Source: Bacteroidota bacterium (GTDB taxonomy: Bacteria > Bacteroidota > Ignavibacteria > UBA10030). From it: a stretch of 27,419 nt of DNA. Location: the NCBI GenBank assembly GCA_003453835.1, contig DMMN01000200.1:1-27419 (forward strand), given 5' to 3'. The position numbers and the translations under genes were made by a program. The notes beneath the pieces were generated by a model. The model saw only the letters and a list, made by a program, of their open reading frames with translations. It was not told the DNA's origin and searched no databases. Positions 7,580 through 16,259 of the stretch are shown here, in pieces. The first letter of the stretch is position 1. Each line of letters begins with the position of its first letter.

Positions 7580-8470
7580 ATGGCACAGAATGTGGAGTCT
7601 GGGCAACGGGAAGATGCCGTACACACCGGGCCGGGTTCTCCTTCCTCTGCAAGTCGTGCAGATCTGCATCTGCATACGACGCATTCCGATGGAGCGTTGA
7701 CGCCGTATGAGCTTGTCAAGAAAGCGAATGAAGCCGGGCTAGCCGCAATTGCCATTACCGATCACGACAATGTCGGCGCTCTGGATGAGGCGATGGAATG
7801 GGGAAGAAGTTTGGGCGTGGAGGTCGTGCCGGGATTGGAGCTGAGTGTTGCGCTGGGCGAGAAGGATGTACACATCCTCGCCTACTTTTTCGATCACAGA
7901 CATCAAACGCTGCTCGAGTATCTTGCGTTTTTCCGCCGCGAGAGTCTGAAACGAGCCGAGCGCATCGTGGAGAAACTAAAGCGGATCAACGTCCGGATCT
8001 CGATGGAATCCGTGTTGGAGCAGGCAGGTATCGGATCGGTGGGACGTCCGCACATCGCGAACGCCTTGCTCGATGGAGGGATGATCGACTCCTACCACGA
8101 AGCGTTCGAGAAGTACATCGGCACCGGCGGGCCGGCGTTTGAAAAGAAATATCAAGTGGATCCCGAAGAAGCATTCAAGCTTGTCAACAGCGCCGGCGGA
8201 CTCTCCTTCCTTGCCCACCCGGGCAAGTATACAACCGAGCTCGAACTTTCACAATTGATCAAGCTGGGATTGGACGGTATCGAGGTCGTTCATCCATCCC
8301 ATGATGAGAGGCGGCAGGAATACTATCGAAGTGTGGTGAATCAGTACTTTCTGCTGGAAAGTGGCGGCTCCGATTTCCACGGCGGCAAAAAGAATGACGA
8401 CCAGGCGCTGGGGGTCTTCACGATTCCCATGCACATCGTTGAGACAATGCGAAGCAGACTCTTCTCCTGA
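7580..8470 (+). CDS. PHP-domain metal-dependent phosphoesterase
   Basis: A 296-aa phosphoesterase of the TrpH/YciV type (PHP superfamily), which in studied members dephosphorylates 3',5'-nucleoside bisphosphates or trims 5' ends of RNA. Motifs: ADLHLHTTHSDG (residues 27-38), AITDHDN (58-64), VPGLELS, SFLAHPGK and GGSDFHGG. They supply the histidine/aspartate set for a multi-metal centre. The first ~26 residues (Ser/Gly rich, MAQNVESGQRED...) are an extension before the PHP domain; no later start codon lies close to it in frame, so I keep the ATG at 7580. It is followed six bases later by ribH, likely one transcript. The precise substrate cannot be decided. Confidence 0.9.
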   Translation: MAQNVESGQREDAVHTGPGSPSSASRADLHLHTTHSDGALTPYELVKKANEAGLAAIAITDHDNVGALDEAMEWGRSLGVEVVPGLELSVALGEKDVHILAYFFDHRHQTLLEYLAFFRRESLKRAERIVEKLKRINVRISMESVLEQAGIGSVGRPHIANALLDGGMIDSYHEAFEKYIGTGGPAFEKKYQVDPEEAFKLVNSAGGLSFLAHPGKYTTELELSQLIKLGLDGIEVVHPSHDERRQEYYRSVVNQYFLLESGGSDFHGGKKNDDQALGVFTIPMHIVETMRSRLFS

Positions 8471-8476
8471 GATGCC

Positions 8477-8977
8477 GTGAACGCAGGTCGAGCGACACAT
8501 CGGAACAAGGGAGCGGTGGGAAAACGGATACGGTGTGCCATCGTTGTCAGTCGGTTCAACGGAGTTGTCACCAGAAAACTCCTCGCCGGAGCGATGGCGT
8601 GCCTCAAGGATCACGACATCAAGCGTTCCGACGTAAAGATCTTCCGCTGCCCCGGTGCTTTTGAATTGCCTCAAGTGGCGAACACTATCGCGCTCACCGG
8701 AGAGTGGGACGTGGTGATTTGTCTGGGGGCCGTGATTCGCGGCGAGACGGCTCATTTCGAGTATGTATCGGCCGAGGCAGCTCGAGGCATACAGGATGTT
8801 GCACTCAGGCACGGTCTCCCGGTCGTCTTTGGAGTCCTGACAACGGATACGAAAGAGCAAGCGCTTGCTCGTGCAGGCGGTACCCAGGGGAACAAGGGAT
8901 GCGATGCCGCGCTGGCCGCGCTCGAAATGGTTTCCCTCCTGAAATCGCTGAAGTCCCGCAAGAAACGTGAACGATAG
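8477..8977 (+). CDS. ribH: 6,7-dimethyl-8-ribityllumazine synthase
   Basis: Lumazine synthase, the penultimate step of riboflavin synthesis: it condenses 5-amino-6-ribitylamino-uracil with 3,4-dihydroxy-2-butanone 4-phosphate. The 166-aa protein carries the family motifs VSRFN (near residue 24), CPGAFELPQ (about 58-66), CLGAVIRGETAHFEYV (about 82-97, with the catalytic His) and FGVLTTDT. The length is usual for subunits that form pentamers or 60-meric capsids. The start is GTG at 8477, six bases after the PHP gene; an ATG at 8472 runs into a stop at once. Other rib genes are not in the window. No FMN riboswitch is visible upstream. Confidence 0.96.
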   Translation: MNAGRATHRNKGAVGKRIRCAIVVSRFNGVVTRKLLAGAMACLKDHDIKRSDVKIFRCPGAFELPQVANTIALTGEWDVVICLGAVIRGETAHFEYVSAEAARGIQDVALRHGLPVVFGVLTTDTKEQALARAGGTQGNKGCDAALAALEMVSLLKSLKSRKKRER

Positions 8978-9003
8978 ATCAAGAGAGCTTTGTTTCCGGA
9001 AGG

Positions 9004-9017
9004 AGAATCGTGATTCT
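9004..9017. promoter_or_regulatory. Short palindrome between ribH and the propeller gene
   Basis: AGAATC-GT-GATTCT, perfect 6-bp arms, 104 bases upstream of the propeller start codon. Operator-like by shape only. Confidence 0.25.
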
Positions 9018-9090
9018 GAATCCCGATATAGGTAGAATGAAGATCCTCGTCCAAGTCTTGGGGGACCTTCTCCATGGAATAGCAGGGGAA

Positions 9091-9109
9091 TCCCGGCCAA
9101 AAACCGGGA
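9091..9109 (+). other. Hairpin just before the propeller gene ribosome binding site
   Basis: TCCCGG, a 7-base A-rich loop, then CCGGGA, ending a few bases before GGAG (9114-9117) and the ATG at 9122. It could be an mRNA leader structure. There is no T tract after it, so it is not a terminator. Confidence 0.35.
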
Positions 9110-9121
9110 ACGCGGAGATGA

Positions 9122-11419
9122 ATGGGTAGAATGGCAGTGTGCGTCGTGCTGGCGGTTGTTTCCATCGCCTCCTCGCCGGCCGCTCGACAGATCGCTCTTG
9201 ATAGCGGTCGATGGAAAAACTACACGGACATGAAAACCGTCAGTGCGCTCGCGATCTCCTATGACAGCCTCTGGGCCGCAACGTCCGGCGGACTCTTCTT
9301 GTTTCTTTCCTCCTCAGGCCGATTCGTCAAGCATACCAACTCGGAGGGGCTCAGCTCGAACGAACTCACGGCCGTCACAATCGATCGGATCGGACGCGTT
9401 TGGGTTGGATCCTCGGACGGGTTTATGAACGTCTATGATCCTCACACGCAAGTGTGGCGTGAGATTCGCGACATCAGGCAGTCTCAACGGATTCAAAAAG
9501 GGATCCGCGCATTGTACGTGCTCGGTGACTCACTGCTCGTAGGGACGGATTTTGGCGTTACGGTGTTCGTGATGTCGCGCTTCGAGTTTCTTGACACCTA
9601 CTCCAACTTCGGGTTTCCCTCTCAGGCAAAAGTCAACGATGTCATCGTTCACAACAAACGGCTCTTCGTTGCCACCGACCAAGGGATTGCCGCGGGCTCA
9701 TTGTCCTCTCCGAATCTCGCCTCGCCATCTTCGTGGACACGATATGCGGAACCCGACGGCCTTCCGTCGAGGCTGACTACCGCGCTTGCCGTACTGCGCG
9801 ACACGGTCGTCGCCGGAACGGAAAACGGCGCCTCGTGGTTCGACGGCAATAGTTTTCGCCCGATACCGTCGTTGGCAGGGAAATCGATTGCCGATCTCGC
9901 CGCTCGCACTCCTGATCTCGCGATTCTTTGGAACGATGCAACGAGCTTCACATCGGCAACGATCACCAGCGTCAACGGGACGCCTGCAGGAGTTGTCTCG
10001 AACTCCGGGGGTAAGGCATCTTCGCTTGCGATGCAGCAGGCACAGCCGACCATCTGGATCGGGACGACATTCAAAGGAATATCAACGTACAGCAACAACG
10101 CCTGGAAGTACTTCGCCCCTAACGGTCCTCAATCAAACCTCTTTACAAGTCTTGCGGTCGATGTCAACGGCGTTGTGTGGTCGGCCTCAGGCATCAGCCA
10201 GAGGGGACGCGGATTCTATCGGTATGACGCTGCCAAACCCGAGCCGCAGCAATGGAAAAACTTCACCGTCGGGGACTACCCTATCATGGCATTCGATGAT
10301 TACTACAAGGTCTCCCTCGGCAGGGACAGCGTGGTGTGGGTGAGCTCGTGGGGACGTGGCGTTCTGGAGATTGCCGGTGATTCGATTCGGCGAAAGTTGG
10401 ATGAAAACAGCACGCCTCCATTGGCCGGGACAGTTCTTCATGATCCGTCCTATGTCGTAGTCGGAGGCGTGGCGACGGATTCGAAGGGGGACACGTGGAT
10501 TGTCAATCGCACGGCCAACAACGGGAATCATCTCGCGAGGCTCTCTGGCAATAACACCGTTGCCTATGTTAACTCACCTTCGGAAGGCATCTTCACCAAT
10601 CTTGTGATCGATCGGAATAATACGAAATGGCTTGCGAATTCCGAGCCAAGCAACAAACCGATAACCGGACTGTACTATTTCAATGAAGATACTCTCGTTA
10701 CGGGAACCCGTCTGCTTGGCGGTTGGGGTATGATGTCGTCCGCGGACGGGTTTCCGGCGAACACCAACAACGCGGTGCTCTCGCTCGCCGTCGATCGCGA
10801 AGGCGACGTCTGTGTGGGGACCGACAACACGATGTTCATCATCACAGACCCGCGAAATCCGAAGGCGAATCGAGTAACCTCCTTCCCCCTTCGAGGGCAA
10901 GTGGTGCAGGCTATCGCCGTTGATGCGATCAACAATAAATGGGTTGGCACGAAGGAGGGAGTTATCGTTGTGAATCCCGACGGAACCCAACTGATCGCAC
11001 AGTACAGTGTTCTATCGACGAACGGAAAGCTGGTGGACGACGATGTTCGCTCGATTGCGATTGATCAGCAGCGGGGCATCGCCTACTTCGGCACAGAGAA
11101 GGGGTTGTCAAGCCTGGAAATCCTTCCAGTCCGTACGGCGCGCAGCTTCTCAACGCTGGAGTTTGGTCCGAATCCTTTTCTCATTCCGGCCGACCGGGCT
11201 CTTACCATCAGACCGCTGGTTGAAGATTGTGCCGTTAAGATTCTCTCGGTGAAGGGTGCATTGATCGCCGAGTTCAAAGCCCAGGGCGGCGGGCGGGCGT
11301 TCTGGGATGGGAAGGATTCGAGCGGGGAGTTCGTCGCGTCAGGTGTCTATTTCGTCGTAGCGTTCGCAGAAAACGGAAATCAAATCGGCACAGGAAAAAT
11401 AGCCGTCGTGAGGAGGTGA
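9122..11419 (+). CDS. Secreted two-component-regulator-propeller protein with T9SS/FlgD-like C-terminal domain
   Basis: A 765-aa exported protein. Residues 1-22 form a signal peptide (MAVCVVLAVVSIASSPAA core). Most of the protein consists of beta-propeller blades of the two-component-regulator-propeller type; repeats such as SLWAATSGGLFLF, RVWVGSSDGFMNVYD, TIWIGTTFKGISTY, DVCVGTDNTMFII and NKWVGTKEGVIVV show the pattern W-V/I-G-T-x-x-G-V. The last ~90 residues contain GPNPF, then FWDGKDSSGEFVASGVYFV, and end GKIAVVRR. This layout is typical of FlgD-like Ig or type IX secretion sorting tails in Bacteroidota and relatives. There is no histidine kinase part, so it is an extracellular or surface protein, not a hybrid sensor. 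The role is unknown. Confidence 0.85.
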   Translation: MGRMAVCVVLAVVSIASSPAARQIALDSGRWKNYTDMKTVSALAISYDSLWAATSGGLFLFLSSSGRFVKHTNSEGLSSNELTAVTIDRIGRVWVGSSDGFMNVYDPHTQVWREIRDIRQSQRIQKGIRALYVLGDSLLVGTDFGVTVFVMSRFEFLDTYSNFGFPSQAKVNDVIVHNKRLFVATDQGIAAGSLSSPNLASPSSWTRYAEPDGLPSRLTTALAVLRDTVVAGTENGASWFDGNSFRPIPSLAGKSIADLAARTPDLAILWNDATSFTSATITSVNGTPAGVVSNSGGKASSLAMQQAQPTIWIGTTFKGISTYSNNAWKYFAPNGPQSNLFTSLAVDVNGVVWSASGISQRGRGFYRYDAAKPEPQQWKNFTVGDYPIMAFDDYYKVSLGRDSVVWVSSWGRGVLEIAGDSIRRKLDENSTPPLAGTVLHDPSYVVVGGVATDSKGDTWIVNRTANNGNHLARLSGNNTVAYVNSPSEGIFTNLVIDRNNTKWLANSEPSNKPITGLYYFNEDTLVTGTRLLGGWGMMSSADGFPANTNNAVLSLAVDREGDVCVGTDNTMFIITDPRNPKANRVTSFPLRGQVVQAIAVDAINNKWVGTKEGVIVVNPDGTQLIAQYSVLSTNGKLVDDDVRSIAIDQQRGIAYFGTEKGLSSLEILPVRTARSFSTLEFGPNPFLIPADRALTIRPLVEDCAVKILSVKGALIAEFKAQGGGRAFWDGKDSSGEFVASGVYFVVAFAENGNQIGTGKIAVVRR

Positions 11420-11580
11420 GGATCTCGGAGGAGGAGCATAAGAAATAGCCGGGGACCCGGATATCCCTGCCTGCAGCACACCCGGTTGTGGCGAAAGAGT
11501 GTGAAAGGCGGTTGTAGGAGGTCAGTTTGGCTACATGCTGCACAAGTAAGTTTACACTCTATAACTTTCAACACACTTGA

Positions 11581-11588
11581 AGGGAGGT
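11581..11588 (+). promoter_or_regulatory. Strong ribosome binding site that fixes a TTG start
   Basis: AGGGAGGT followed by nine bases and TTG at 11598. An earlier in-frame TTG at 11577 lies upstream of this site and so cannot be served by it. Confidence 0.75.
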
Positions 11589-11597
11589 AGTAGCACC

Positions 11598-11894
11598 TTG
11601 GAAAACACATACAAAGATGAGATCTTCACAAAACGTGTTCGCGCCGGCAAACGGACGTATTTCTTTGATGTGAAGTCGACAAAGTCTGAAAAGGACTTCT
11701 ACATCACCATTACGGAAAGCAAGCGTGTCGGTGAAGAGGAGTACGAGAAGCACAAGATCTTCCTGTACAAAGAAGATTTTGAGAAATTTCGGGATGCGTT
11801 GGATGAAACGGTTGATTTCGTTCAGGGCAAGCTCCTGCTCGTCTCTGCCGAACCGTCCAACGGAGGAGAAATCGTAGCGGAGAAGTCCATTTAG
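11598..11894 (+). CDS. DUF3276 / PUR-alpha-like nucleic acid binding protein
   Basis: A 98-aa protein of the DUF3276 (PUR-domain) family common in Bacteroidota and spirochaetes, related in fold to eukaryotic Pur-alpha, which binds single-stranded DNA and RNA. The body matches: DEIFTKRVRAGKRTYFFDVKS, DFYITITESKRV, KHKIFLYKEDFEKFRDALDETV. The last ~20 residues are a short acidic tail. The start is inferred as TTG at 11598 from the strong upstream AGGGAGGT; no ATG or GTG fits. It stands alone, with its own terminator at 11941-11975, which suggests an abundant house-keeping protein. The cellular role is not established. Confidence 0.88.
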   Translation: MENTYKDEIFTKRVRAGKRTYFFDVKSTKSEKDFYITITESKRVGEEEYEKHKIFLYKEDFEKFRDALDETVDFVQGKLLLVSAEPSNGGEIVAEKSI

Positions 11895-11940
11895 CTCAGA
11901 CTCATCTCCCAGACAGAGTTCCAGTTCTGGTACCGTATCG

Positions 11941-11975
11941 AAAGGGCCCACGTGCACATCCGTCGTGGGCCTTTT
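11941..11975 (+). terminator. Rho-independent terminator of the DUF3276 gene
   Basis: Stem AAAGGGCCCACG / CGTGGGCCTTTT, 12 bp with one G-U pair, 11-base loop, ending in TTTT, 47 bases after the stop codon. Confidence 0.85.
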
Positions 11976-12027
11976 GACTATTGATGGAGCGTCCGACTTT
12001 TGTCCGAATCTACCAATCCTAAGGAGT

Positions 12028-12083
12028 CAGTCTGCGTAGTGAGCCCAGACGTTTCTTGTCGGGGCGAAGGAAGTCGAAGACTG
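12028..12083 (+). repeat. Degenerate REP-like element, copy A
   Basis: Starts CAGTCTG and ends GTCGAAGACTG, with an inner near-palindrome CCCAGAC...GTCGGGG. The terminal pieces and the inner core parallel copy B in the opposite orientation. It looks like a decayed member of the CTTCGAC/CTCAGGGTGAC family of intergenic repeats found in many bacterial genomes. Confidence 0.45.
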
Positions 12084-12106
12084 CGCAGAGTGCAGTTTTC
12101 ATGCAG

Positions 12107-12157
12107 CACCCTTCGACTTCGTCCCGACAGAAGATGTCGGGATAAACTCAGGGTGAC
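12107..12157 (-). repeat. REP-like palindromic element, copy B
   Basis: CACCCTTCGACTTCG at one end and CTCAGGGTGAC at the other; between them a perfect hairpin TCCCGACA-GAAGA-TGTCGGGA (12122-12142). The outer ends CACCCT / AGGGTG are also complementary. Short intergenic repeats with CCTTCGACTTCG...CTCAGGGTGAC ends are widespread in bacteria. The noncoding stretch 11895-12351 holds the terminator, these two elements and the promoter at 12210. Confidence 0.6.
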
Positions 12158-12209
12158 TGCTATTCTGTTCTTTTCCCGCCATAACAGGTAAACTCATGCG
12201 ACTTTTCCC

Positions 12210-12238
12210 TTGACTCTCTAGGGCCTTCTGGTTATATT
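12210..12238 (+). promoter_or_regulatory. Promoter of the yceD-rpmF-plsX-fab-rnc operon
   Basis: TTGACT, 17-base spacer, TATATT, 113 bases before the yceD start. Hexamers and spacing are identical to those of the Crp-family gene promoter. Confidence 0.7.
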
Positions 12239-12351
12239 TTGGCGGTTTTTGTTGAAAAACTGCTCTTTTTTTATCCAGAAGTCGGATTCTCTTGGGCACT
12301 TCTGCCGGCGGGTGGAAGAAGACGCCGAGATATCCCGGGAATAGTGAACGG

Positions 12352-12858
12352 GTGAGCGAGTTCAGAATTAATATCTCCAACCTTCCCGAGGGTGTCCATG
12401 AGCGATCTCTCGAGGCAGCGGCGGATCACCTCGGCCTCGATGCGAGATTCTCGGAGCAAGTACGGGCGGCGGCCAAGGTTGAAAAAACGAGTCGGCAACT
12501 GTACCTCCACGTCGAATTCACGACTCGCGGGACATTCACCTGCGACCGATGCCTTGACGAATTCCACAAGGAAGTGAGCGGCTCATACGGTGTCGTGTAC
12601 GTTACGGACACACAGGCGGACGATGGGATTGAGATTGATGAGATCCAGGTGATATCACCGGAAGCGAATTACATCGATCTTGCCGAGGATGTGCGGCAAT
12701 TCGTTTTGCTCGCCTTGCCGCAGAAGATGTTGTGTAGAGAGGAGTGCGCAGGTCTCTGTCCCGGATGCGGTGTGAATCGAAATCGTTCCAAGTGCTCATG
12801 CCCCAACGAGGGAATTGATCCACGCTGGGAAGGGTTGCGAAATCTTCTAGAGAATTGA
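12352..12858 (+). CDS. yceD: YceD/DUF177 family protein
   Basis: A 168-aa protein of the YceD (DUF177) family, almost always found directly before rpmF; in plants and E. coli the family is linked to 23S rRNA accumulation, while its biochemistry is open. Seen here: FRINISNLPEGVH near the N-terminus, a CxxC pair in FTCDRCLDEF, EANYIDLAEDVRQFVLLALP, and a cysteine-rich end (CREECAGLCPGCG...CSCP) that probably binds zinc. The GTG at 12352 is chosen because the family begins with this (V/M)xxFxINI segment; an in-frame TTG at 12292 adds 20 unlikely residues. First gene of the lipid operon. Confidence 0.87.
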   Translation: MSEFRINISNLPEGVHERSLEAAADHLGLDARFSEQVRAAAKVEKTSRQLYLHVEFTTRGTFTCDRCLDEFHKEVSGSYGVVYVTDTQADDGIEIDEIQVISPEANYIDLAEDVRQFVLLALPQKMLCREECAGLCPGCGVNRNRSKCSCPNEGIDPRWEGLRNLLEN

Positions 12859-12893
12859 ATTCAAACATCCAGCACTGATAAAGGATTCTTTCT

Positions 12894-13076
12894 ATGCCAA
12901 ATCCAAAACGTCGTCACTCCAAAACCCGTGGCCGGAAGCGCCGTACCCATTACAAGGCTGTCGCCCCGGCGACCATGGAATGCCCCAACTGCCACGAACA
13001 AAAGCTCCAGCACAGAGTCTGTCCGAACTGCGGTTACTACAACGGACGATCTATCATCATTCCCAAAGAAGCGTAA
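12894..13076 (+). CDS. rpmF: 50S ribosomal protein L32
   Basis: Ribosomal protein bL32, 60 aa, a component of the large subunit. The basic N-terminus [20 protein letters not shown] is diagnostic, and a zinc ribbon is present with Cys30/Cys33 and Cys43/Cys46 (CPNC...CPNC), so this is the zinc-binding (C+) form. It lies 35 bases after yceD, the usual order. A 134-base gap with no gene follows before plsX; it holds CCCGTC/GACGGG segments that could pair at a distance, but no convincing terminator. Confidence 0.97.
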   Translation: MPNPKRRHSKTRGRKRRTHYKAVAPATMECPNCHEQKLQHRVCPNCGYYNGRSIIIPKEA

Positions 13077-13210
13077 CTTTATCAACCCTACGGTCATCCC
13101 GTCCTCCTGTACGGTTCCGCCCCAAGGAAACCTGGGACTTTACAGCAGACGGGATTTTTCCTCTCAAGGGGGACCTCAAATGGTTCGATTGACCGCGGGT
13201 CGTTTTCATC

Positions 13211-14299
13211 GTGGAGTTCTTACTGACAGCGTCATTTAGTCCTTTGCCTCAGAAACTGAAAATCGTGTTGGATGCCATGGGGGGCGATTTCGCTCCGGCG
13301 AACGAGGTTGCCGGCGCAGTTGCATCGCTTCGCCAATCCAGTCAGGAATTCGAGCTTATTCTTGTCGGTCGGGAGCAGGAAATCCGAAAGGAATTGTCGG
13401 CGCACGACGTTAAAGGGCTGCTATACTCCGTCGTTCACGCGGAGGAGGTCATCACGATGGAGGATTCACCTAATGCCGCCTTGAAGCAGAAAAAGAACTC
13501 GTCCCTCGCCATCGGGATGACCCTGCACAAGGACGGGAAGGCAGATGCGTTTGCAAGCGCAGGAAACACCGGTGCCGTCCTTTCGGCTTCCACGCTTATC
13601 CTGGGACGAGTCAAAGGTGTAAGCAGGCCTACCATTGGGGCTTTCATTCCCTCCGAGGCGGGGGTTTGCTTGTTGGTCGATTCCGGAACCAATGTCGATT
13701 GCAGAGCACAGCATTTGTTCGAGTTCGCGATCATGGGGAGTATCTACGCCAAGACGATCTTCAAGTATGAGAATCCAAAGGTTGCGCTTCTGAATGTCGG
13801 TGAGGAGAAGCTCAAAGGCACCGAAGTCGTTCAGGAGGCATATAGGCTCCTTGAGGCGAGTTCGGTGAACTTCATCGGTAATGTGGAAGGGCGCGATATC
13901 CTCAAAGGGAAAGCACAAGTTGTAGTCTGTGATGGATTTGTGGGGAATATCATCCTCAAGTTCGGTGAGAGTATTCCTTCATTCCTCAAGACGCGGCTCA
14001 AACAGTACGCGGGGGGGAGTCTGACGAGAAAGCTCTTTCTCGGCCTCGCCCGCGGTTCGCTCCGGGCTTCCCTGCGCGATCTGGATTATGAGGAATTTGG
14101 AGGGGTGCCGGTGCTCGGGGTGAATGGCGTTTCGATCATCGGGCATGGGAAATCAACTCCCAAGGCAATTAAAAACATGATTCTCAGGGCCGTGGAGGTT
14201 GCGAAGTCTCGGTTGAATCAGCACATCGAAGATGCGATGACTGAAGCTCTTTCGGCACACCCTCCCCCGGACGCGCCACGCTACGCCGGCGTACACTAG
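13211..14299 (+). CDS. plsX: Phosphate acyltransferase PlsX
   Basis: Makes acyl-phosphate from acyl-ACP, the first committed step of phospholipid synthesis through PlsX/PlsY. Family motifs: [13 protein letters not shown] near the start, [18 protein letters not shown] central segment (here [13 protein letters not shown]), [24 protein letters not shown] and [17 protein letters not shown]. The length (362 aa as given) is slightly above the usual 330-350. The GTG at 13211 gives a 14-residue extension before [10 protein letters not shown]; a TTG at 13244 ([14 protein letters not shown]) fits the family better, and neither has a clear ribosome binding site. Peripheral membrane enzyme; third gene of the operon, 10 bases before fabH. 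Confidence 0.95.
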   Translation: MEFLLTASFSPLPQKLKIVLDAMGGDFAPANEVAGAVASLRQSSQEFELILVGREQEIRKELSAHDVKGLLYSVVHAEEVITMEDSPNAALKQKKNSSLAIGMTLHKDGKADAFASAGNTGAVLSASTLILGRVKGVSRPTIGAFIPSEAGVCLLVDSGTNVDCRAQHLFEFAIMGSIYAKTIFKYENPKVALLNVGEEKLKGTEVVQEAYRLLEASSVNFIGNVEGRDILKGKAQVVVCDGFVGNIILKFGESIPSFLKTRLKQYAGGSLTRKLFLGLARGSLRASLRDLDYEEFGGVPVLGVNGVSIIGHGKSTPKAIKNMILRAVEVAKSRLNQHIEDAMTEALSAHPPPDAPRYAGVH

Positions 14300-14309
14300 A
14301 CGACACGAT

Positions 14310-15320
14310 ATGGAAAAACGAAGAGCTACCATCACCGCCATCGGACATTATGTGCCGGAAAAGATCCTGACCAATCTGGATCTTGAGAAGATGGTGGATA
14401 CGAACGACGAGTGGATCCGCACTCGCACTGGAATTCGCGAGCGCCGAATCCTCGAGCAGGGGGCAACCTCCGATCTGGGTGCAAAGGCGATTGAAGCAAT
14501 GCTCGCGCGCCGGGGGATGGACGCCACCGACATCGAGTTGATCATCGTCGCAACCGTGACGCCCGACATGCTTTTCCCCGCGACGGCTTGTGTCATTCAG
14601 GACAAGATCGGCGCACACAGGGCGTGGGGGTTTGACCTCTCCGCCGCATGCTCGGGCTTTCTCTACGCCCTTGCCGTCGGCGCACAGTTTATTGAGACGG
14701 GATCCTATTCGAAGGTCGTGGTGGTTGGCGCAGACAAAATGAGCAGCATCATCGACTATGGAGATCGGAATACTTGCATCCTGTTTGGAGACGCCGGCGG
14801 CGCAGTTCTGCTCGAGCCTTCCGAAGACCCCGAGTTCGGTCTGATCGATCATCGGCTCTATTGCGATGGATCGGGCGGGCCGTACTTGTATATGAAGGGG
14901 GGCGGAAGCTTGAATCCCGCGACGCACGAAACCGTCGACAAACGCATGCACTACATCTTCCAGGATGGGAAAGCCGTCTTCAAAGTCGCCGTGAAAGGGA
15001 TGGCAGACGTCTCAGCAGAGATCATGCAACGAAATAATCTGTCGCCGGACGATATCTCATGGCTCGTCCCGCACCAGGCAAACCTTCGCATCGTCGATGC
15101 GACGGCGGAACGGATGGGTCTTGACGGCTCCAAAGTCATGATCAACATCGACAAGTACGGCAACACAACGGCTGCCACGATTCCTCTTTGTCTCTCGGAG
15201 TGGTGGGAGTGTGGAAAACTTCGACGCGGACAGAATATTGTGATGGCGAGTTTTGGCGCCGGCTACACCTGGGGCGCGATACTCATGAAATGGTCTCTCG
15301 AGAGTCCGGTGAAGGCGTAA
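14310..15320 (+). CDS. fabH: Beta-ketoacyl-ACP synthase III
   Basis: Starts fatty acid synthesis by condensing a short acyl-CoA with malonyl-ACP. In 336 aa the catalytic triad is complete: Cys114 in [11 protein letters not shown], His255 in [11 protein letters not shown], and Asn285 in [11 protein letters not shown]. The N-terminal [16 protein letters not shown] segment is typical of KAS III. Primer choice (acetyl or branched) cannot be judged. It lies 10 bases after plsX and 7 bases before fabD. Confidence 0.97.
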   Translation: MEKRRATITAIGHYVPEKILTNLDLEKMVDTNDEWIRTRTGIRERRILEQGATSDLGAKAIEAMLARRGMDATDIELIIVATVTPDMLFPATACVIQDKIGAHRAWGFDLSAACSGFLYALAVGAQFIETGSYSKVVVVGADKMSSIIDYGDRNTCILFGDAGGAVLLEPSEDPEFGLIDHRLYCDGSGGPYLYMKGGGSLNPATHETVDKRMHYIFQDGKAVFKVAVKGMADVSAEIMQRNNLSPDDISWLVPHQANLRIVDATAERMGLDGSKVMINIDKYGNTTAATIPLCLSEWWECGKLRRGQNIVMASFGAGYTWGAILMKWSLESPVKA

Positions 15321-15327
15321 GCGGCCG

Positions 15328-16236
15328 ATGAGCGCAACCGCATTCCTCTTTCCGGGTCAGGGCTCTCAGTATGTGGGCATGGGCAAAGATCTCTTTGATC
15401 AGAATCCCGATGCGAGAGCGGTCTTTGAGCAGGCTGATTCCTTGCTTGGATTCTCTCTCAGTAAGATCTGCTTCGCCGGACCTGAAGAGGAACTGAGGCA
15501 AACGAAGAACACACAGCCGGCAATTTTTCTGCATAGCGTTGTTCTCTCAAAAGTCTACCGCCGCGAACGGGCGGCGATGGCTGCAGGACATTCGCTCGGC
15601 GAGTACTCCGCGCTCGTTTACGCCGGAGCGTTGACCTTCGAAGACGGGCTCAGGCTTGTTCGCCTGCGCGGCGAGGTGATGCAACAAGCCGGACAGGAAC
15701 AGCCCGGCACGATGGCGGCGATCGTCGGCCTTGAGGCCAAGATCGTCGGAGAAATTTGTTGCCAGGCCTGGGAAACCGGAGTGGTGCAGGCGGCGAATTT
15801 CAATTCGCCCGGACAGATCGTGATCTCCGGGTCAGTGGAAGGTGTGCGGAGAGCGATGGAGATGGCGAAAGAGTGTGGAGCAAAGCTCGTGAGAGAGTTG
15901 CAGGTCAGCGGAGCGTTTCACTCGCCGCTGATGGAATCGGCAAAGACGAAGCTCAAAGCCGCTCTTGATGAGACGCACATCAACGATGCGTCAATACCAC
16001 TGTTTGCAAACGTCACTGCGAGGCCTGTTCAGAACGCCGAACAGATTCGGGAATTGCTCTTTCAGCAGCTCACGAGCCCCGTTCGATGGGAACAGACCAT
16101 TCAGAACATGGGAGCCGAGGGCGCAACAACGTTTGTGGAAATCGGACCCGGCAAGGTGCTCCAAGGACTTGTGAAACGAATTGCACCTGATGCCCGGATC
16201 ATGGGTATCGACAAGCTCACAGATCTATCGGTGTAG
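15328..16236 (+). CDS. fabD: Malonyl CoA-ACP transacylase
   Basis: Transfers malonyl from CoA to the ACP phosphopantetheine arm, feeding chain elongation. The 302-aa protein shows FPGQGSQYVGMG (8-19), the nucleophile Ser89 in AGHSLGEYSAL, and His198 in SGAFHSPLM, plus VEIGPGKVLQGL near the end. Length and motif order are normal. Start ATG at 15328, 7 bases after fabH. Confidence 0.97.
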   Translation: MSATAFLFPGQGSQYVGMGKDLFDQNPDARAVFEQADSLLGFSLSKICFAGPEEELRQTKNTQPAIFLHSVVLSKVYRRERAAMAAGHSLGEYSALVYAGALTFEDGLRLVRLRGEVMQQAGQEQPGTMAAIVGLEAKIVGEICCQAWETGVVQAANFNSPGQIVISGSVEGVRRAMEMAKECGAKLVRELQVSGAFHSPLMESAKTKLKAALDETHINDASIPLFANVTARPVQNAEQIRELLFQQLTSPVRWEQTIQNMGAEGATTFVEIGPGKVLQGLVKRIAPDARIMGIDKLTDLSV

Positions 16237-16259
16237 GGAGAGCATACTTTCAGGACGCA

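Noticed and set aside
13077..13210. Possible gene or attenuator between rpmF and plsX
   Set aside because: No convincing reading frame; the CCCGTC/GACGGG pairing needs a loop of about 45 bases and the following T run is not well placed.
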